DNA from: Sulfurovum sp.
Lineage (GTDB): Bacteria; Campylobacterota; Campylobacteria; Campylobacterales; Sulfurovaceae
Direction of reading: 5' to 3'
NCBI GenBank assembly: GCA_027063305.1
Contig: JAMORY010000011.1
Location: forward strand, 1 to 64,000
Length of the DNA stretch: 64,000 bases
Shown piece by piece: positions 9,802 to 17,991 of the stretch. The position numbers were made by a program, and so were the translations under genes. The stretch's first letter is position 1. The number at the start of each line of letters is the position of its first letter. The notes under the pieces are model-generated. The model had not been told where the DNA came from. It did no database searches and saw only the letters and a program-made list of their open reading frames with translations.

Positions 9802-10191
9802 ATGATCGATTTTAATAATGCAATGAAAAGGCTTAGGGCCGTTAACGGATATTTGGGATCTGCGGTATTGAACTACTCAGGAGAGACACTCTATATCGAT
9901 AATGAGAATACGGGGACAGATATCCCATACTCTGCGAGTATCTTCAACGATGCCTACAGAATGGTTTCAGAATCCTCTCTGGATGTCGGTTTTTCCGAGG
10001 CATCATCATTGGAGGCAAAAACACTCGATGGTCATGTCTTTTTGATCAACAGTGCCGGTGCATACGCTGAGGATCAGTTCGTGAAGATCAACGTATTTGC
10101 GATCTTTAGAGATGATGGAAATGTCGCATTGGCAAAGATGATCATGGATAAAGCATCGAAAATGATGTCTGACGAGTTGGGAAAACTCTAA
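9802..10191 (+). CDS. Roadblock/LC7-like protein
   Basis: A 129-residue soluble protein whose pattern fits the Roadblock/LC7 fold: a first helix (MKRLRAVNGYLG), a strand pair ending in GETLYID, a central helix (IFNDAYRMVSES), strands through DGHVFLINSAG, and a last helix with AKMIMDKASKMM. In bacteria this fold (MglB is the model) forms dimers that regulate Ras/Rab-like GTPases. A Rab-like GTPase lies 3.5 kb downstream in the same island, which strengthens the call. The assignment rests on fold pattern, not on diagnostic residues, so it is moderate. It sits between the PAS gene and the SixA-like gene, all on one strand with short gaps. Confidence 0.6.
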   Translation: MIDFNNAMKRLRAVNGYLGSAVLNYSGETLYIDNENTGTDIPYSASIFNDAYRMVSESSLDVGFSEASSLEAKTLDGHVFLINSAGAYAEDQFVKINVFAIFRDDGNVALAKMIMDKASKMMSDELGKL

Positions 10192-10213
10192 GAAAATTTA
10201 AAAAGGTGTTCTC

Positions 10214-10747
10214 ATCAAAACGTTATATTTTATCAGACATGCGAAGTCGAACTGGCAGGATGAAGGTGCCAGTGACTTCGAACGAGGTATCACTAAAAAA
10301 GGTAAAAAGAGTATTGAGACGATTGCTTCTTATCTGAAGCTTCGTGGTGTTATGCCAGATCGCATACTCTCAAGTTGTGCATCACGGGCACAGGAGAGTG
10401 CGGATAAGATCGCAAAGATCCTCTCATATGAGGGGCGTATCGAATATTTGCAAGAGTTGTACTATACACCTACGGAGGTTATGCATGAGATCCTTCTTAT
10501 GCAAGATGATGCAGACGATACGATCTTTGTGATCGGACATAATCCTCAATTGACCGATATGGTGAACCTATTGGTAGATGATCATGTAGCAAAAATTCCT
10601 ACTATGGGGGTAGTGGCGATCAATTTTGATATTGAGCACTGGAGTGAATTGTCGTATATTCGGGGGGAGTTGGATTTTTTTATTTATCCTAAACAGTTCA
10701 AGTATTATATTCCTAAACAGATCAGGGCGATTTTAGAACGTACCTAA
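10214..10747 (+). CDS. SixA-like phosphohistidine phosphatase, probable ATC start
   Basis: A histidine phosphatase of 177 residues. The catalytic RHAKSNW motif opens the protein, and GHNPQ supplies the second active-site histidine. SixA removes phosphate from HPt domains of hybrid kinases, and an HPt gene lies 2.5 kb downstream. The reading frame has a stop at 10199-10201 and contains no ATG, GTG or TTG before the RHAK motif. An ATC at 10214, preceded by AAGG, falls exactly where the family starts (M-KTLYFIRHAKS). The first ATG, at 10352, would remove the catalytic histidine. I therefore annotate an ATC start; an error in the base at 10216 is the alternative. Confidence 0.82.
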   Translation: MKTLYFIRHAKSNWQDEGASDFERGITKKGKKSIETIASYLKLRGVMPDRILSSCASRAQESADKIAKILSYEGRIEYLQELYYTPTEVMHEILLMQDDADDTIFVIGHNPQLTDMVNLLVDDHVAKIPTMGVVAINFDIEHWSELSYIRGELDFFIYPKQFKYYIPKQIRAILERT

Positions 10748-10866
10748 AAATATAAAATCATATACTTTTCTTATCCTAAAATGATATAATATCAATAGGT
10801 ACAGTATGTAAAAGTCTTGTATGAGGGGTGAATATATTTATTAAAAGGCAAAAGAAGGAGAATATT

Positions 10867-12471
10867 TTGTCTCAAAAAACAGTTGAGGAGTTATTGTCTG
10901 TTGATGGAGAACTTAGTCTACTTTATGTAGAAGACAATAAAGATGTACGTGATAGTATGGTGGAGTTGCTCGAACATTACTGTAGCGACTTCGATGTTGC
11001 AGTGGATGGACAGGAAGCATGGGAGAAGTACCAGTCTTACCATAAAAAGACGGGGCATTATTACGATATCGTTCTAACCGATATCAATATGCCGAAAATG
11101 AGTGGTATTCAACTTATCGAGAAGATCCGTGAACGGAATGAGCGTCAGATCATTGTGGTGATCTCTGCGCATAATGAGCTTGACATGCTTTTAAAGCTGA
11201 TCGAACTGGAGATCTCGAATTTCATCGTGAAACCTTTGGAGATGGATCAGTTCGAAAGGGTCTTTGCCCGTGTGATCAATATTGTTCACCAACGGCGGAC
11301 CTATTACCGCTTGAATGAAGATCTACAAAGAACAAAGATGCTTGCAGAACAGGCTACACAGTATAAAAGTCAGTTTCTGGCAAATATGTCACATGAGATA
11401 CGTACTCCACTCAATGCGATCATCGGATTTATCTCACTTCTTCGTGAACGAGAGGATGATGAGACAAAGATGAAGTATTTGGATATCATTATGAACTCAT
11501 CGGACTCACTCCTCCAACTGATCAATGATATTCTTGATGTGAGTAAGATCGAAAGCGGTAAGCTTGAGATCGAACCGCAGAACTTCAATCCATATAAGGA
11601 TCTTATTACGGTTGCAGAACTTTTCCAGGCCAAAGCGGCGGAGAAGGATATCGTGCTTACGATCAAATACAACAACTCCATACCTGAACTACTATATGGA
11701 GACTCATTACGTATCAAACAGATCTTCTCCAATCTTCTTTCCAATGCCATTAAGTTCACACCTGAAGGCTCCAAGGTCAAGTGTGTCATCTGGTATAAAG
11801 ACGGCAATCTCAATATCATGGTCAAAGATTACGGGATCGGTATCAGTAAAGAACAGCAGCAGAAGATATTCCAGCCCTTTACCCAAGCGGATGGTTCGAT
11901 CGTGCGTAAGTATGGCGGTACGGGACTGGGCTTGACTATCAGTATGGAGCTTAGCAGGCTCTTAGGCGGTGAGTTGACACTAAAGAGTGAAGAAGGAAAA
12001 GGAAGTGTTTTCCGTCTGAGTCTGCCTATTCCTTTAGGAAAAGAGGAGAAAGAGGAAGAAGAGGAGAGTATCGAGAAGTTAGAGGGGCATGTTCTGGTGG
12101 TTGAAGATTATGAAGCGAACCGCATGTTCGTTGGGATCATTCTTGAAAATGCCGGTTTGACGTATGATATTGCACATGATGGAGTAGAAGCGATCAAAAA
12201 GTTCAAAGAGAACAAGTATGATCTTATCTTAATGGATGAGAATATGCCGAACCTCAATGGGACCGAGGCGACCAAAGAGATCTTGCGTCTTGAAAAGGAG
12301 CAAGGGCTTTCACATACACCCATCGTCTCCCTTACGGCCAATGCCCTAAAAGGTGACCGTGAACTCTTCCTTGCATCAGGGTTCGATGATTATCTAAGTA
12401 AACCGATCGATCCTCAGAAGCTTCTTAAGACAATGAAGCGTCTGTTGAACTCCTGTCCCCTACCTAGCTAG
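10867..12471 (+). CDS. Hybrid sensor histidine kinase, REC-HisKA-HATPase-REC
   Basis: A 534-residue soluble hybrid kinase, paralog of the one at 782-2392 with the same domain order. Receiver 1 carries D72 in VLTDINMP. HisKA has H176 in NMSHEIRTPLNA. The HATPase shows NLLSNAIKFTP, DYGIGIS and GGTGLGLTI. The C-terminal receiver has LVVEDYE and LILMDENMP. I chose the TTG at 10867: AAGGAG lies 6 bases upstream and the resulting N terminus lines up with the paralog. A GTG at 10828 is in frame but would add 13 residues that the paralog lacks. It converges on the NarL-type regulator with an 8-base overlap and is followed by an HPt gene, the natural acceptor for its second receiver. Confidence 0.9.
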   Translation: MSQKTVEELLSVDGELSLLYVEDNKDVRDSMVELLEHYCSDFDVAVDGQEAWEKYQSYHKKTGHYYDIVLTDINMPKMSGIQLIEKIRERNERQIIVVISAHNELDMLLKLIELEISNFIVKPLEMDQFERVFARVINIVHQRRTYYRLNEDLQRTKMLAEQATQYKSQFLANMSHEIRTPLNAIIGFISLLREREDDETKMKYLDIIMNSSDSLLQLINDILDVSKIESGKLEIEPQNFNPYKDLITVAELFQAKAAEKDIVLTIKYNNSIPELLYGDSLRIKQIFSNLLSNAIKFTPEGSKVKCVIWYKDGNLNIMVKDYGIGISKEQQQKIFQPFTQADGSIVRKYGGTGLGLTISMELSRLLGGELTLKSEEGKGSVFRLSLPIPLGKEEKEEEEESIEKLEGHVLVVEDYEANRMFVGIILENAGLTYDIAHDGVEAIKKFKENKYDLILMDENMPNLNGTEATKEILRLEKEQGLSHTPIVSLTANALKGDRELFLASGFDDYLSKPIDPQKLLKTMKRLLNSCPLPS

Positions 12472-13096
12472 TTTGCCGTAATTCAAATGCAAACTGAATA
12501 AGCTGCGCGCTATTTTCTAAGTGCAGCTTCTCCAAGATACGTGTACGATAGGTAGAGACGGTCTTGGGGCTTAACGATAGCTTTTTTGCGATCTCTTGAA
12601 ACGTCAATCCGTCCGAGAGTAGTGTCAGGACCTCCAACTCTCGTTGCGAAAGTGTCGAGAGAAGGTCTTGGGCTGAAGCTTCAAGAGAAAAACCAAACGG
12701 TAGGCTCTCTTGTAGGGTTTGACTGACATATTTTCTTCCTGCCATTATCTCTTCTATGGCACGGATCACTTCATTACTGAGTATGGTTTTGTTAAGATAG
12801 CCAGATGCACCTGCTTTAAATGCCCGTATTGCATAGATCTCTTCAGGATATGCACTGAGTATGAGGATCGGAAGTTCAGGTAAGATCCCTTTGATCTTTT
12901 TGATCGAATCTAAACCATTACTGTCTCCAAGGTTAAGGTCGAGGACAAGCAGATCTATGGAAGTTGTATCCAATGCTTTCATAAGTGCTACAAGTGAGGA
13001 TGCAGAGATAACTACTTTCATCTTGTGAGATTCGATGATCATACTTAATCCGCTACGGACGATCTCATGATCATCGGCTAAACCTATCTTGAACAT
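12464..13096 (-). CDS. NarL/FixJ-type response regulator
   Basis: A DNA-binding response regulator of 210 residues. The N-terminal receiver has DDHEIVRSG and phosphoacceptor D53 in LVLDLNLGD. The C-terminal LuxR-type helix-turn-helix spans about 145-205 (LSQRELEVL, SPKTVSTY). It is the only transcription factor of the signalling island, and so the likely output of its phosphorelay. It overlaps the end of the hybrid kinase by 8 bases tail to tail, so it is transcribed from its own promoter in the 157-base gap it shares with the HPt gene. Target genes cannot be read from the sequence. Confidence 0.93.
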   Translation of the reverse strand: MFKIGLADDHEIVRSGLSMIIESHKMKVVISASSLVALMKALDTTSIDLLVLDLNLGDSNGLDSIKKIKGILPELPILILSAYPEEIYAIRAFKAGASGYLNKTILSNEVIRAIEEIMAGRKYVSQTLQESLPFGFSLEASAQDLLSTLSQRELEVLTLLSDGLTFQEIAKKLSLSPKTVSTYRTRILEKLHLENSAQLIQFAFELRQTS

Positions 13097-13253
13097 CGTT
13101 CCTCCCTAAAAACTTATATCTTTCACTATACATTATTTATTCTTTAAGGATACTGTGAGTGAATTGAAGTAATAATTACAGACAGTGTTATGCTGTTTAT
13201 TTGTTATTATGTAGACAATATCTAGCAAACAAGCTCTTAAGAAGGCAGAGACA

Positions 13254-13568
13254 ATGGAAGAATTAATTGAAGAGACAAAACGTATCGCACAGGCGCGATT
13301 TCAAACATTTGGGTTCGGTGAGGCTCAGATTGAACAGCTATTGGCGTCGGGGGAGAGAGATCTAAAAAAGGAGCTTGAGCATTTAAGAGAGCTTCTTATG
13401 CAAGAACCATGTGATCTTGATGCGATCAATCGGTCATTACATGCGCTTAAAGGTTTGGTGTTAAATATGGGAAATGATGATGCGGCAGAGAAACTTTCGG
13501 AGTTGAGGGGCTCTGAAGATCCTCAAGAGAAGATAGAAACGCTCAAAAGGTTGACACATATCGCATAA
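13254..13568 (+). CDS. HPt (histidine phosphotransfer) domain protein
   Basis: A small helical protein of 104 residues. The segment SLHALKGLVLNMG matches the HPt signature HxxKG, with H63 as phosphoacceptor and K66/G67 in place; the following helix AAEKLSELRG is also typical. HPt proteins carry phosphate from the C-terminal receiver of a hybrid kinase to a response regulator. Three hybrid kinases and two separate regulators lie within 13 kb. It is 77 bases upstream of the Rab-like GTPase on the same strand. AAGAAGG precedes the ATG. The length suits a single HPt with a short N-terminal helix. Confidence 0.8.
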   Translation: MEELIEETKRIAQARFQTFGFGEAQIEQLLASGERDLKKELEHLRELLMQEPCDLDAINRSLHALKGLVLNMGNDDAAEKLSELRGSEDPQEKIETLKRLTHIA

Positions 13569-13645
13569 AACTGATAGAATTCCAAGATAATTGCCGATAA
13601 AGGCATATAATTGTACTATAATTGATATACTCATGAAGGGTAGTA

Positions 13646-14155
13646 ATGATTTCAAGAAAGATTGTTTTAGTCGGGGATTTCTCAACGGGTAAAACAAGTT
13701 TGATCCGGCGTTTTGTCGATAACCAGTTCAGTGACAGTTATTTAAGCACGATCGGTGTGAAAATATCTAAAAAACAGATCCCTCTTAAAGAGGAAGTGAT
13801 ACAAGCACTGATCTGGGATATTGAGGGGGGTACACCTAATAAACCGGTCAACACGACATATCTTCTTGGTGCACACGGATGTATTTTGGTGGCAGATAGT
13901 ACCCGTGAAGAGACTATTGAGAATATAGATGGTTATCTTGATATTGTTAAGAAGTGTGCACCTAAGTCGGCATTTATTTTAGTGTTGAACAAGTGCGATA
14001 TGTTAAATGAGATCGAGAAAGAGTTGCTCTATAAAGGGGTTGGAGAACGTTTTAAAGACCGGATAGAACATATCTATCTCGCTTCGGCAAAAACAGGTGA
14101 AGAGGTAGAGACGATGTTTAGAGCGATCGCTACCTTGGTAAGTCCAAAAGGCTAA
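13646..14155 (+). CDS. Rab-like small GTPase
   Basis: A Ras-superfamily GTPase of 169 residues with eukaryote-like features. G1 is GDFSTGKT (10-17), G2 is the threonine of STIGV (T35), G3 is DIEGG (58-62), G4 is NKCD (115-118) and G5 is SAK (147-149). SYLSTIG and the later LLGAHGCILV resemble Rab proteins closely. G3 departs from the usual DxxGQ: the catalytic glutamine is replaced by glycine, so intrinsic hydrolysis may be slow or need a partner. There is no lipidation cysteine motif. The stop is 2 bases from the next kinase start, implying translational coupling, and the HPt gene is just upstream. An LC7-like protein at 9.8 kb is a candidate regulator. Confidence 0.88.
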   Translation: MISRKIVLVGDFSTGKTSLIRRFVDNQFSDSYLSTIGVKISKKQIPLKEEVIQALIWDIEGGTPNKPVNTTYLLGAHGCILVADSTREETIENIDGYLDIVKKCAPKSAFILVLNKCDMLNEIEKELLYKGVGERFKDRIEHIYLASAKTGEEVETMFRAIATLVSPKG

Positions 14156-14157
14156 AG

Positions 14158-15354
14158 ATGCATATTCAAGAAGTATTTAATGCGATCTATGCCAACCATC
14201 TTTATGAATATCTGGTTATCGATGAATCTCGTAAGATCATTGAGTATTCCGATAAGGCATTCTCTTTATGTTTGAACCGTCCGGAGAACTGTAAAGAGAT
14301 GATCTTAGAAGAGGTTCTTCCTGAACTATGCGGTTTGGAAGAAGAGATAGAAAGGGTCTTTTCCGGAGATTCTTCCTCATTTACTCTCCCTTATATCTTT
14401 AAGGAACCTGATACCTATGTACATATTCATATCCATCCCGGACGTGAGAAGCAAGTATCCAAACCCGAAGAGAACCGTTATGAGAGCGTTATCATTCTTT
14501 TTGAAAATATCTCTGAGATCGCTACGGCACAACAAAGTTTGATCCAAGAGAGAAATGAAAAAGCGCTTTTGGTTAAAGAGGTTTCCCAAAAGAACATACT
14601 GCTCAAGCGTTTCAATGCACAAATGCAAGAGTTGGTGGATGAAGAGATACGAAAGAATATGGAAAAACAGCGTATCGTAGAACTTCAATCCCGCTATTCC
14701 CAGATGGGAGAGATCATCAGCATGATCATTCACCAATGGAAACAGCCTCTCAATGCTATGAGTATTATTGTCAATGTTCTCAAATTGAACTTGATGAAAA
14801 ATACGCTCTCTCCAAATGAGATCAAGAATAAGCTTGACGATATCCTCTCTCAGATCAAATATATGGATCAGACGGTCAAGGATTTTCAGAACTTTTTCAA
14901 TCCCTCGAAAGAACAGATACGCTTTAAAGCATATAATGTGATCCAAACGGTATTTGACCTTGTAGGATATACCTATGAGCATAAAAATATCTCATTGGAA
15001 TTAGAAGGTGATAAAGAGGTCAGTATTGTTGGCCATCCCAATGAGTTCAGTCAGGTCATATTGACACTGCTTCAAAATGCAAAAGATGCCTTTATGGAAC
15101 ACCCTAGAGAGGATATGCGTATTGTTGTACGTATTGAGAAAGAGAAAGACCATGCAGTTATTATCGTAAGGGATAATGCCGGTGGTATTCCCGAAGAGAT
15201 TATCGATAAGATATTCGATCTCTATATGACAACAAAAGAGCAGGGAACCGGTCTTGGACTCAATATTGCAAAACAGATGGTCGAGAAGAACATGAACGGT
15301 AGGCTCAGTGTACGTAATGTTGAAGAGGGTGCGGAGTTCAGGGTCTATATATGA
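14158..15354 (+). CDS. Soluble PAS-like sensor histidine kinase
   Basis: A 398-residue kinase without membrane segments. The N-terminal PAS-like domain (about 10-120) is followed by a long coiled coil (about 122-180). The H-box is MIIHQWKQPLNAM with phosphoacceptor H192, the Campylobacterota class. The HATPase has LLQNAKDAF, DNAGGIP and GTGLGLNIAK. The start lies 2 bases after the GTPase stop, so GTPase and kinase are almost certainly made together; the GTPase may gate the kinase or the reverse. The stop overlaps the start of a tiny membrane protein (ATGA). Confidence 0.9.
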   Translation: MHIQEVFNAIYANHLYEYLVIDESRKIIEYSDKAFSLCLNRPENCKEMILEEVLPELCGLEEEIERVFSGDSSSFTLPYIFKEPDTYVHIHIHPGREKQVSKPEENRYESVIILFENISEIATAQQSLIQERNEKALLVKEVSQKNILLKRFNAQMQELVDEEIRKNMEKQRIVELQSRYSQMGEIISMIIHQWKQPLNAMSIIVNVLKLNLMKNTLSPNEIKNKLDDILSQIKYMDQTVKDFQNFFNPSKEQIRFKAYNVIQTVFDLVGYTYEHKNISLELEGDKEVSIVGHPNEFSQVILTLLQNAKDAFMEHPREDMRIVVRIEKEKDHAVIIVRDNAGGIPEEIIDKIFDLYMTTKEQGTGLGLNIAKQMVEKNMNGRLSVRNVEEGAEFRVYI

Positions 15355-15509
15355 TAAAAAAACCGCTTTTGCTCTTTCTTCTTTCCTTGATTCTACTTAT
15401 CATCATCGCCGTAGTATACCAGCGCTACTGCAAGTCCAAACCAAACGGTTGTAAAAAGGTTGAACGTAGTGCCGATGAGAGCTATCCGCAAAAAGGGATA
15501 GACTGGTAA
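15351..15509 (+). CDS. Small single-span membrane protein
   Basis: A 52-residue protein whose ATG overlaps the kinase stop in an ATGA, a sign of translational coupling. Residues 5-23 are a strong hydrophobic helix rich in Leu and Ile, followed by a basic, cysteine-containing tail (two Cys, KSKPNG). It looks like a type I or II membrane anchor with a 28-residue soluble part. I recognise no family. Its position suggests it could tether the soluble kinase or GTPase to the membrane. Confidence 0.6.
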   Translation: MIKKPLLLFLLSLILLIIIAVVYQRYCKSKPNGCKKVERSADESYPQKGIDW

Positions 15510-15667
15510 GGCTGTTAACTATTTACCGCTATAATGGCACTCTAATTTAAGCGTGCTTCGATCAACGACTTTCTTTTTTGACCTTTAGGGTCTACAAATC
15601 ACCAACTCCTTTGCCTTGGATCGACATTATACCCTAATGACAGGCACAGAACACACATAGGATATTT

Positions 15668-16933
15668 ATGTCATTTACAAATTTGGGACTCAACGACTCC
15701 CTGCTCAAAGCGATCAAAGATCAAGGGTACGATACCCCAACACCCATTCAAAAACAAGCTATTCCTGTTGTCATCGAAGGCAAGGATGTCCTTGCCGCTG
15801 CACAGACAGGTACGGGGAAAACGGCTGGTTTTACACTGCCATTACTAGAAAGGCTCTCTCAAAGCAACCCAAAAATGGGTAAAAAACAGATTCGTGTACT
15901 GGTCTTGACACCTACGCGTGAATTGGCGGCACAGGTAGCAGAGAGTGTGGAGACGTATGGAAAGCATATGAAGTACACTTCTACGGTTATTTTCGGTGGG
16001 GTGGGGATCAATCCGCAACTTGCCACACTGCGTAAAGGGGTAGATATTGTTATCGCCACACCGGGGAGACTGCTCGATATCGCATCACAAAAAGGTATTG
16101 ACTTCTCGGCACTGGAGACACTGGTACTCGATGAAGCGGACAGAATGCTCGATATGGGATTCATCCATGACATTAAAAAACTGATGAAGATGATGCCAAA
16201 GCAGAGACAGACCCTACTCTTTTCCGCTACTTTCTCCAAGGAGATCAAGCAGTTGGCATCGGGATTGCTTAATGATCCCGTACTCATTGAGGTTGCACGA
16301 GAGAATACAACATCAGAACAGGTAAGCCAAGTGGTCTATCCTGTTGATAAACGCAGAAAGAGAGAGCTCCTCTCTCAGCTCATTAAAACAAAGGACTGGA
16401 GACAGGTTCTGGTCTTTACCCGTACCAAGCATGGGGCGAACAAGTTGACAAAACAGCTTGAAGAGGCAGGCATAACGGCAGCTGCCATTCACGGGAACAA
16501 GTCGCAAGGAGCAAGAACCAAGGCGCTTGCGGCATTCAAGTCAGGTGAAATACGTGTCCTTGTTGCCACTGATATTGCAGCAAGAGGAATAGACATCGAC
16601 CAACTTCCGCATGTGGTTAATTACGAACTGCCGAACATTCCTGAAGATTACGTACACCGTATCGGTCGTACCGGACGTGCAGGGCAGAGTGGCGAAGCGG
16701 TCTCTTTGGTCTGTATCGATGAACATAAACTCTTGGCAGACATTGAACGTTTTACCAAATCAAAGATCAAAAAAGTGGATATTGAAGCTTTTAGACCCGA
16801 TCCCGATATTAAAGCCGAGCCGATCCAAAACGGAAGAGGCGGTGGACAGAGACGCGGTGCCAATACAAGAGGACGAAGCGGTGGTAACAGCAGCCGTAAC
16901 CGTTCGACACAAAGAAGCAGGAGCAGAGCATGA
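15668..16933 (+). CDS. rhlE: DEAD-box RNA helicase, RhlE type
   Basis: An ATP-dependent RNA helicase of 421 residues. Motifs are in order: Q motif (TPIQKQAIP), [10 protein letters not shown], Ia PTRELA, Ib TPGRLL, II DEAD, III SATF, V ARGIDI and [12 protein letters not shown]. The last 40 residues are an Arg/Gly/Ser-rich tail, common in RhlE proteins that act on ribosome assembly or RNA decay. It overlaps the next gene by 4 bases (ATGA). The 158 bases before it are non-coding and probably hold its promoter. Confidence 0.95.
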   Translation: MSFTNLGLNDSLLKAIKDQGYDTPTPIQKQAIPVVIEGKDVLAAAQTGTGKTAGFTLPLLERLSQSNPKMGKKQIRVLVLTPTRELAAQVAESVETYGKHMKYTSTVIFGGVGINPQLATLRKGVDIVIATPGRLLDIASQKGIDFSALETLVLDEADRMLDMGFIHDIKKLMKMMPKQRQTLLFSATFSKEIKQLASGLLNDPVLIEVARENTTSEQVSQVVYPVDKRRKRELLSQLIKTKDWRQVLVFTRTKHGANKLTKQLEEAGITAAAIHGNKSQGARTKALAAFKSGEIRVLVATDIAARGIDIDQLPHVVNYELPNIPEDYVHRIGRTGRAGQSGEAVSLVCIDEHKLLADIERFTKSKIKKVDIEAFRPDPDIKAEPIQNGRGGGQRRGANTRGRSGGNSSRNRSTQRSRSRA

Positions 16934-17259
16934 GAAAGACATTTCAACTAGTAGACCCCAAAAAACATGAAGACCGCGTACTTGAAGCGATCAAACACGA
17001 GATCCGTAAATATGTAAAAAGAGAGAAGAAAAAAGAGCTCCCTGAAAAAGAGACGATGTATTGGGATTTTGACTGTAAGATAGGTGCGAGTATAGAAGAT
17101 GCCAAAACTGTTGTCTTTGAGGAGCTCATTCAATCACTGGATAGATTGAAAGCTTCCGGTGCTGCCGAGGTGTATGTGGAGGTCATTGCAAAGGCTGTAC
17201 CGAAGCCACCTAGAACAGAGAATAAAGAGAAAGTAGCTGACAAAGCGGAAGAGGCGTAG
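16930..17259 (+). CDS. DUF6172 family protein
   Basis: A 109-residue soluble protein. The opening [20 protein letters not shown], the central [12 protein letters not shown] and the WDFDCKIG motif match my recollection of DUF6172, small proteins of unknown function in proteobacteria. The C-terminal 20 residues are charged and low complexity. It overlaps the end of the RhlE-type helicase by 4 bases, so the two are coupled and a link to RNA metabolism is a reasonable guess. Confidence 0.75.
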   Translation: MRKTFQLVDPKKHEDRVLEAIKHEIRKYVKREKKKELPEKETMYWDFDCKIGASIEDAKTVVFEELIQSLDRLKASGAAEVYVEVIAKAVPKPPRTENKEKVADKAEEA

Positions 17260-17432
17260 GCCCTCTTCTCAATGTATTAAATAGTTACCGATCATTTAGC
17301 AACCTCTCTAGCCAACTTTGTGTTTCCAAGAAACTCTCTCCATACATATTTAGAATACGTAGTAATTTAAAGTTTACTTTATGGATATTTTTAAAAGATA
17401 TTGGAATAAAAAAAGGTTTATTAAGGAGTTAT

Positions 17433-17460
17433 ATAAAAATAAGCCCGCAAATGCGGGCTT
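17433..17460 (-). terminator. Intrinsic terminator of the superoxide reductase gene
   Basis: Read on the - strand, AAGCCCGCA pairs with TGCGGGCTT across a 2-base loop and is followed by a T-rich run (ATTTTTAT). This is a classic Rho-independent terminator 15 bases beyond the stop. Confidence 0.9.
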
Positions 17461-17475
17461 GAAAATGTAGGAGAA

Positions 17476-17862
17476 TTAGTCCGCTACAGTCACTTCAACC
17501 GGAGTTGATTCCCAGATCCCGTGTTTTGTACAGTATCCGTGAGCAACAAGGTTGAGTTTGCTTTTCATTGGTCTGATGTTGAATGTTACTTCAGCGTGAG
17601 ACTTCTCGTTTCCAAGAGTACCAGGTACGAAAGTAGCCATTGCAAGTTTTGTGTCACCGTCAAAAAGTGTGATAGACTCGATGTAGTGATCGAAATCATC
17701 AGGGTGTGTATACTCGTTACCCATTTTTACGTTTACTTTAAGCATTTCACCTTTTTTTGCTTCACCCTCTACAGTGATAAATGGTGAGTGTCTGTCGATA
17801 AGGTCTTTTTTCGCTTCTCTATCGATCTCTGAAATGTCTTGGTATTTATTGATCTTTGGCAT
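17476..17862 (-). CDS. Superoxide reductase (neelaredoxin type)
   Basis: Class II superoxide reductase of 128 residues, which reduces superoxide to hydrogen peroxide at a non-heme iron. The ligands fit: H25, H53, H59, C111 and H114, with HPDDFDHY and the C-terminal CTKHGIW. There is no N-terminal desulforedoxin domain. The lysine usually next to the first histidine is an arginine here. The ATG at 17862 has AAAGGA upstream; a TTG two codons earlier is in frame. It is monocistronic with a clear terminator. Such enzymes suit a microaerophile and need an electron donor such as rubredoxin, not found in this window. Confidence 0.92.
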   Translation of the reverse strand: MPKINKYQDISEIDREAKKDLIDRHSPFITVEGEAKKGEMLKVNVKMGNEYTHPDDFDHYIESITLFDGDTKLAMATFVPGTLGNEKSHAEVTFNIRPMKSKLNLVAHGYCTKHGIWESTPVEVTVAD

Positions 17863-17991
17863 ATTCAATCCTTTTAATTTGGTTTTGTGGGAGTATTATA
17901 ACATAAAAAGTTAATAAATAGGATAAAAAATGTCTTATTTAACTTTTTTTACTTTTGCTTTGGGGTATAATGGGTACAAAAAGGTATAAGT

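Noticed and set aside
17260-17432. Possible small gene between DUF6172 and the superoxide reductase
   Set aside because: All frames are broken by stops and no start context is present.
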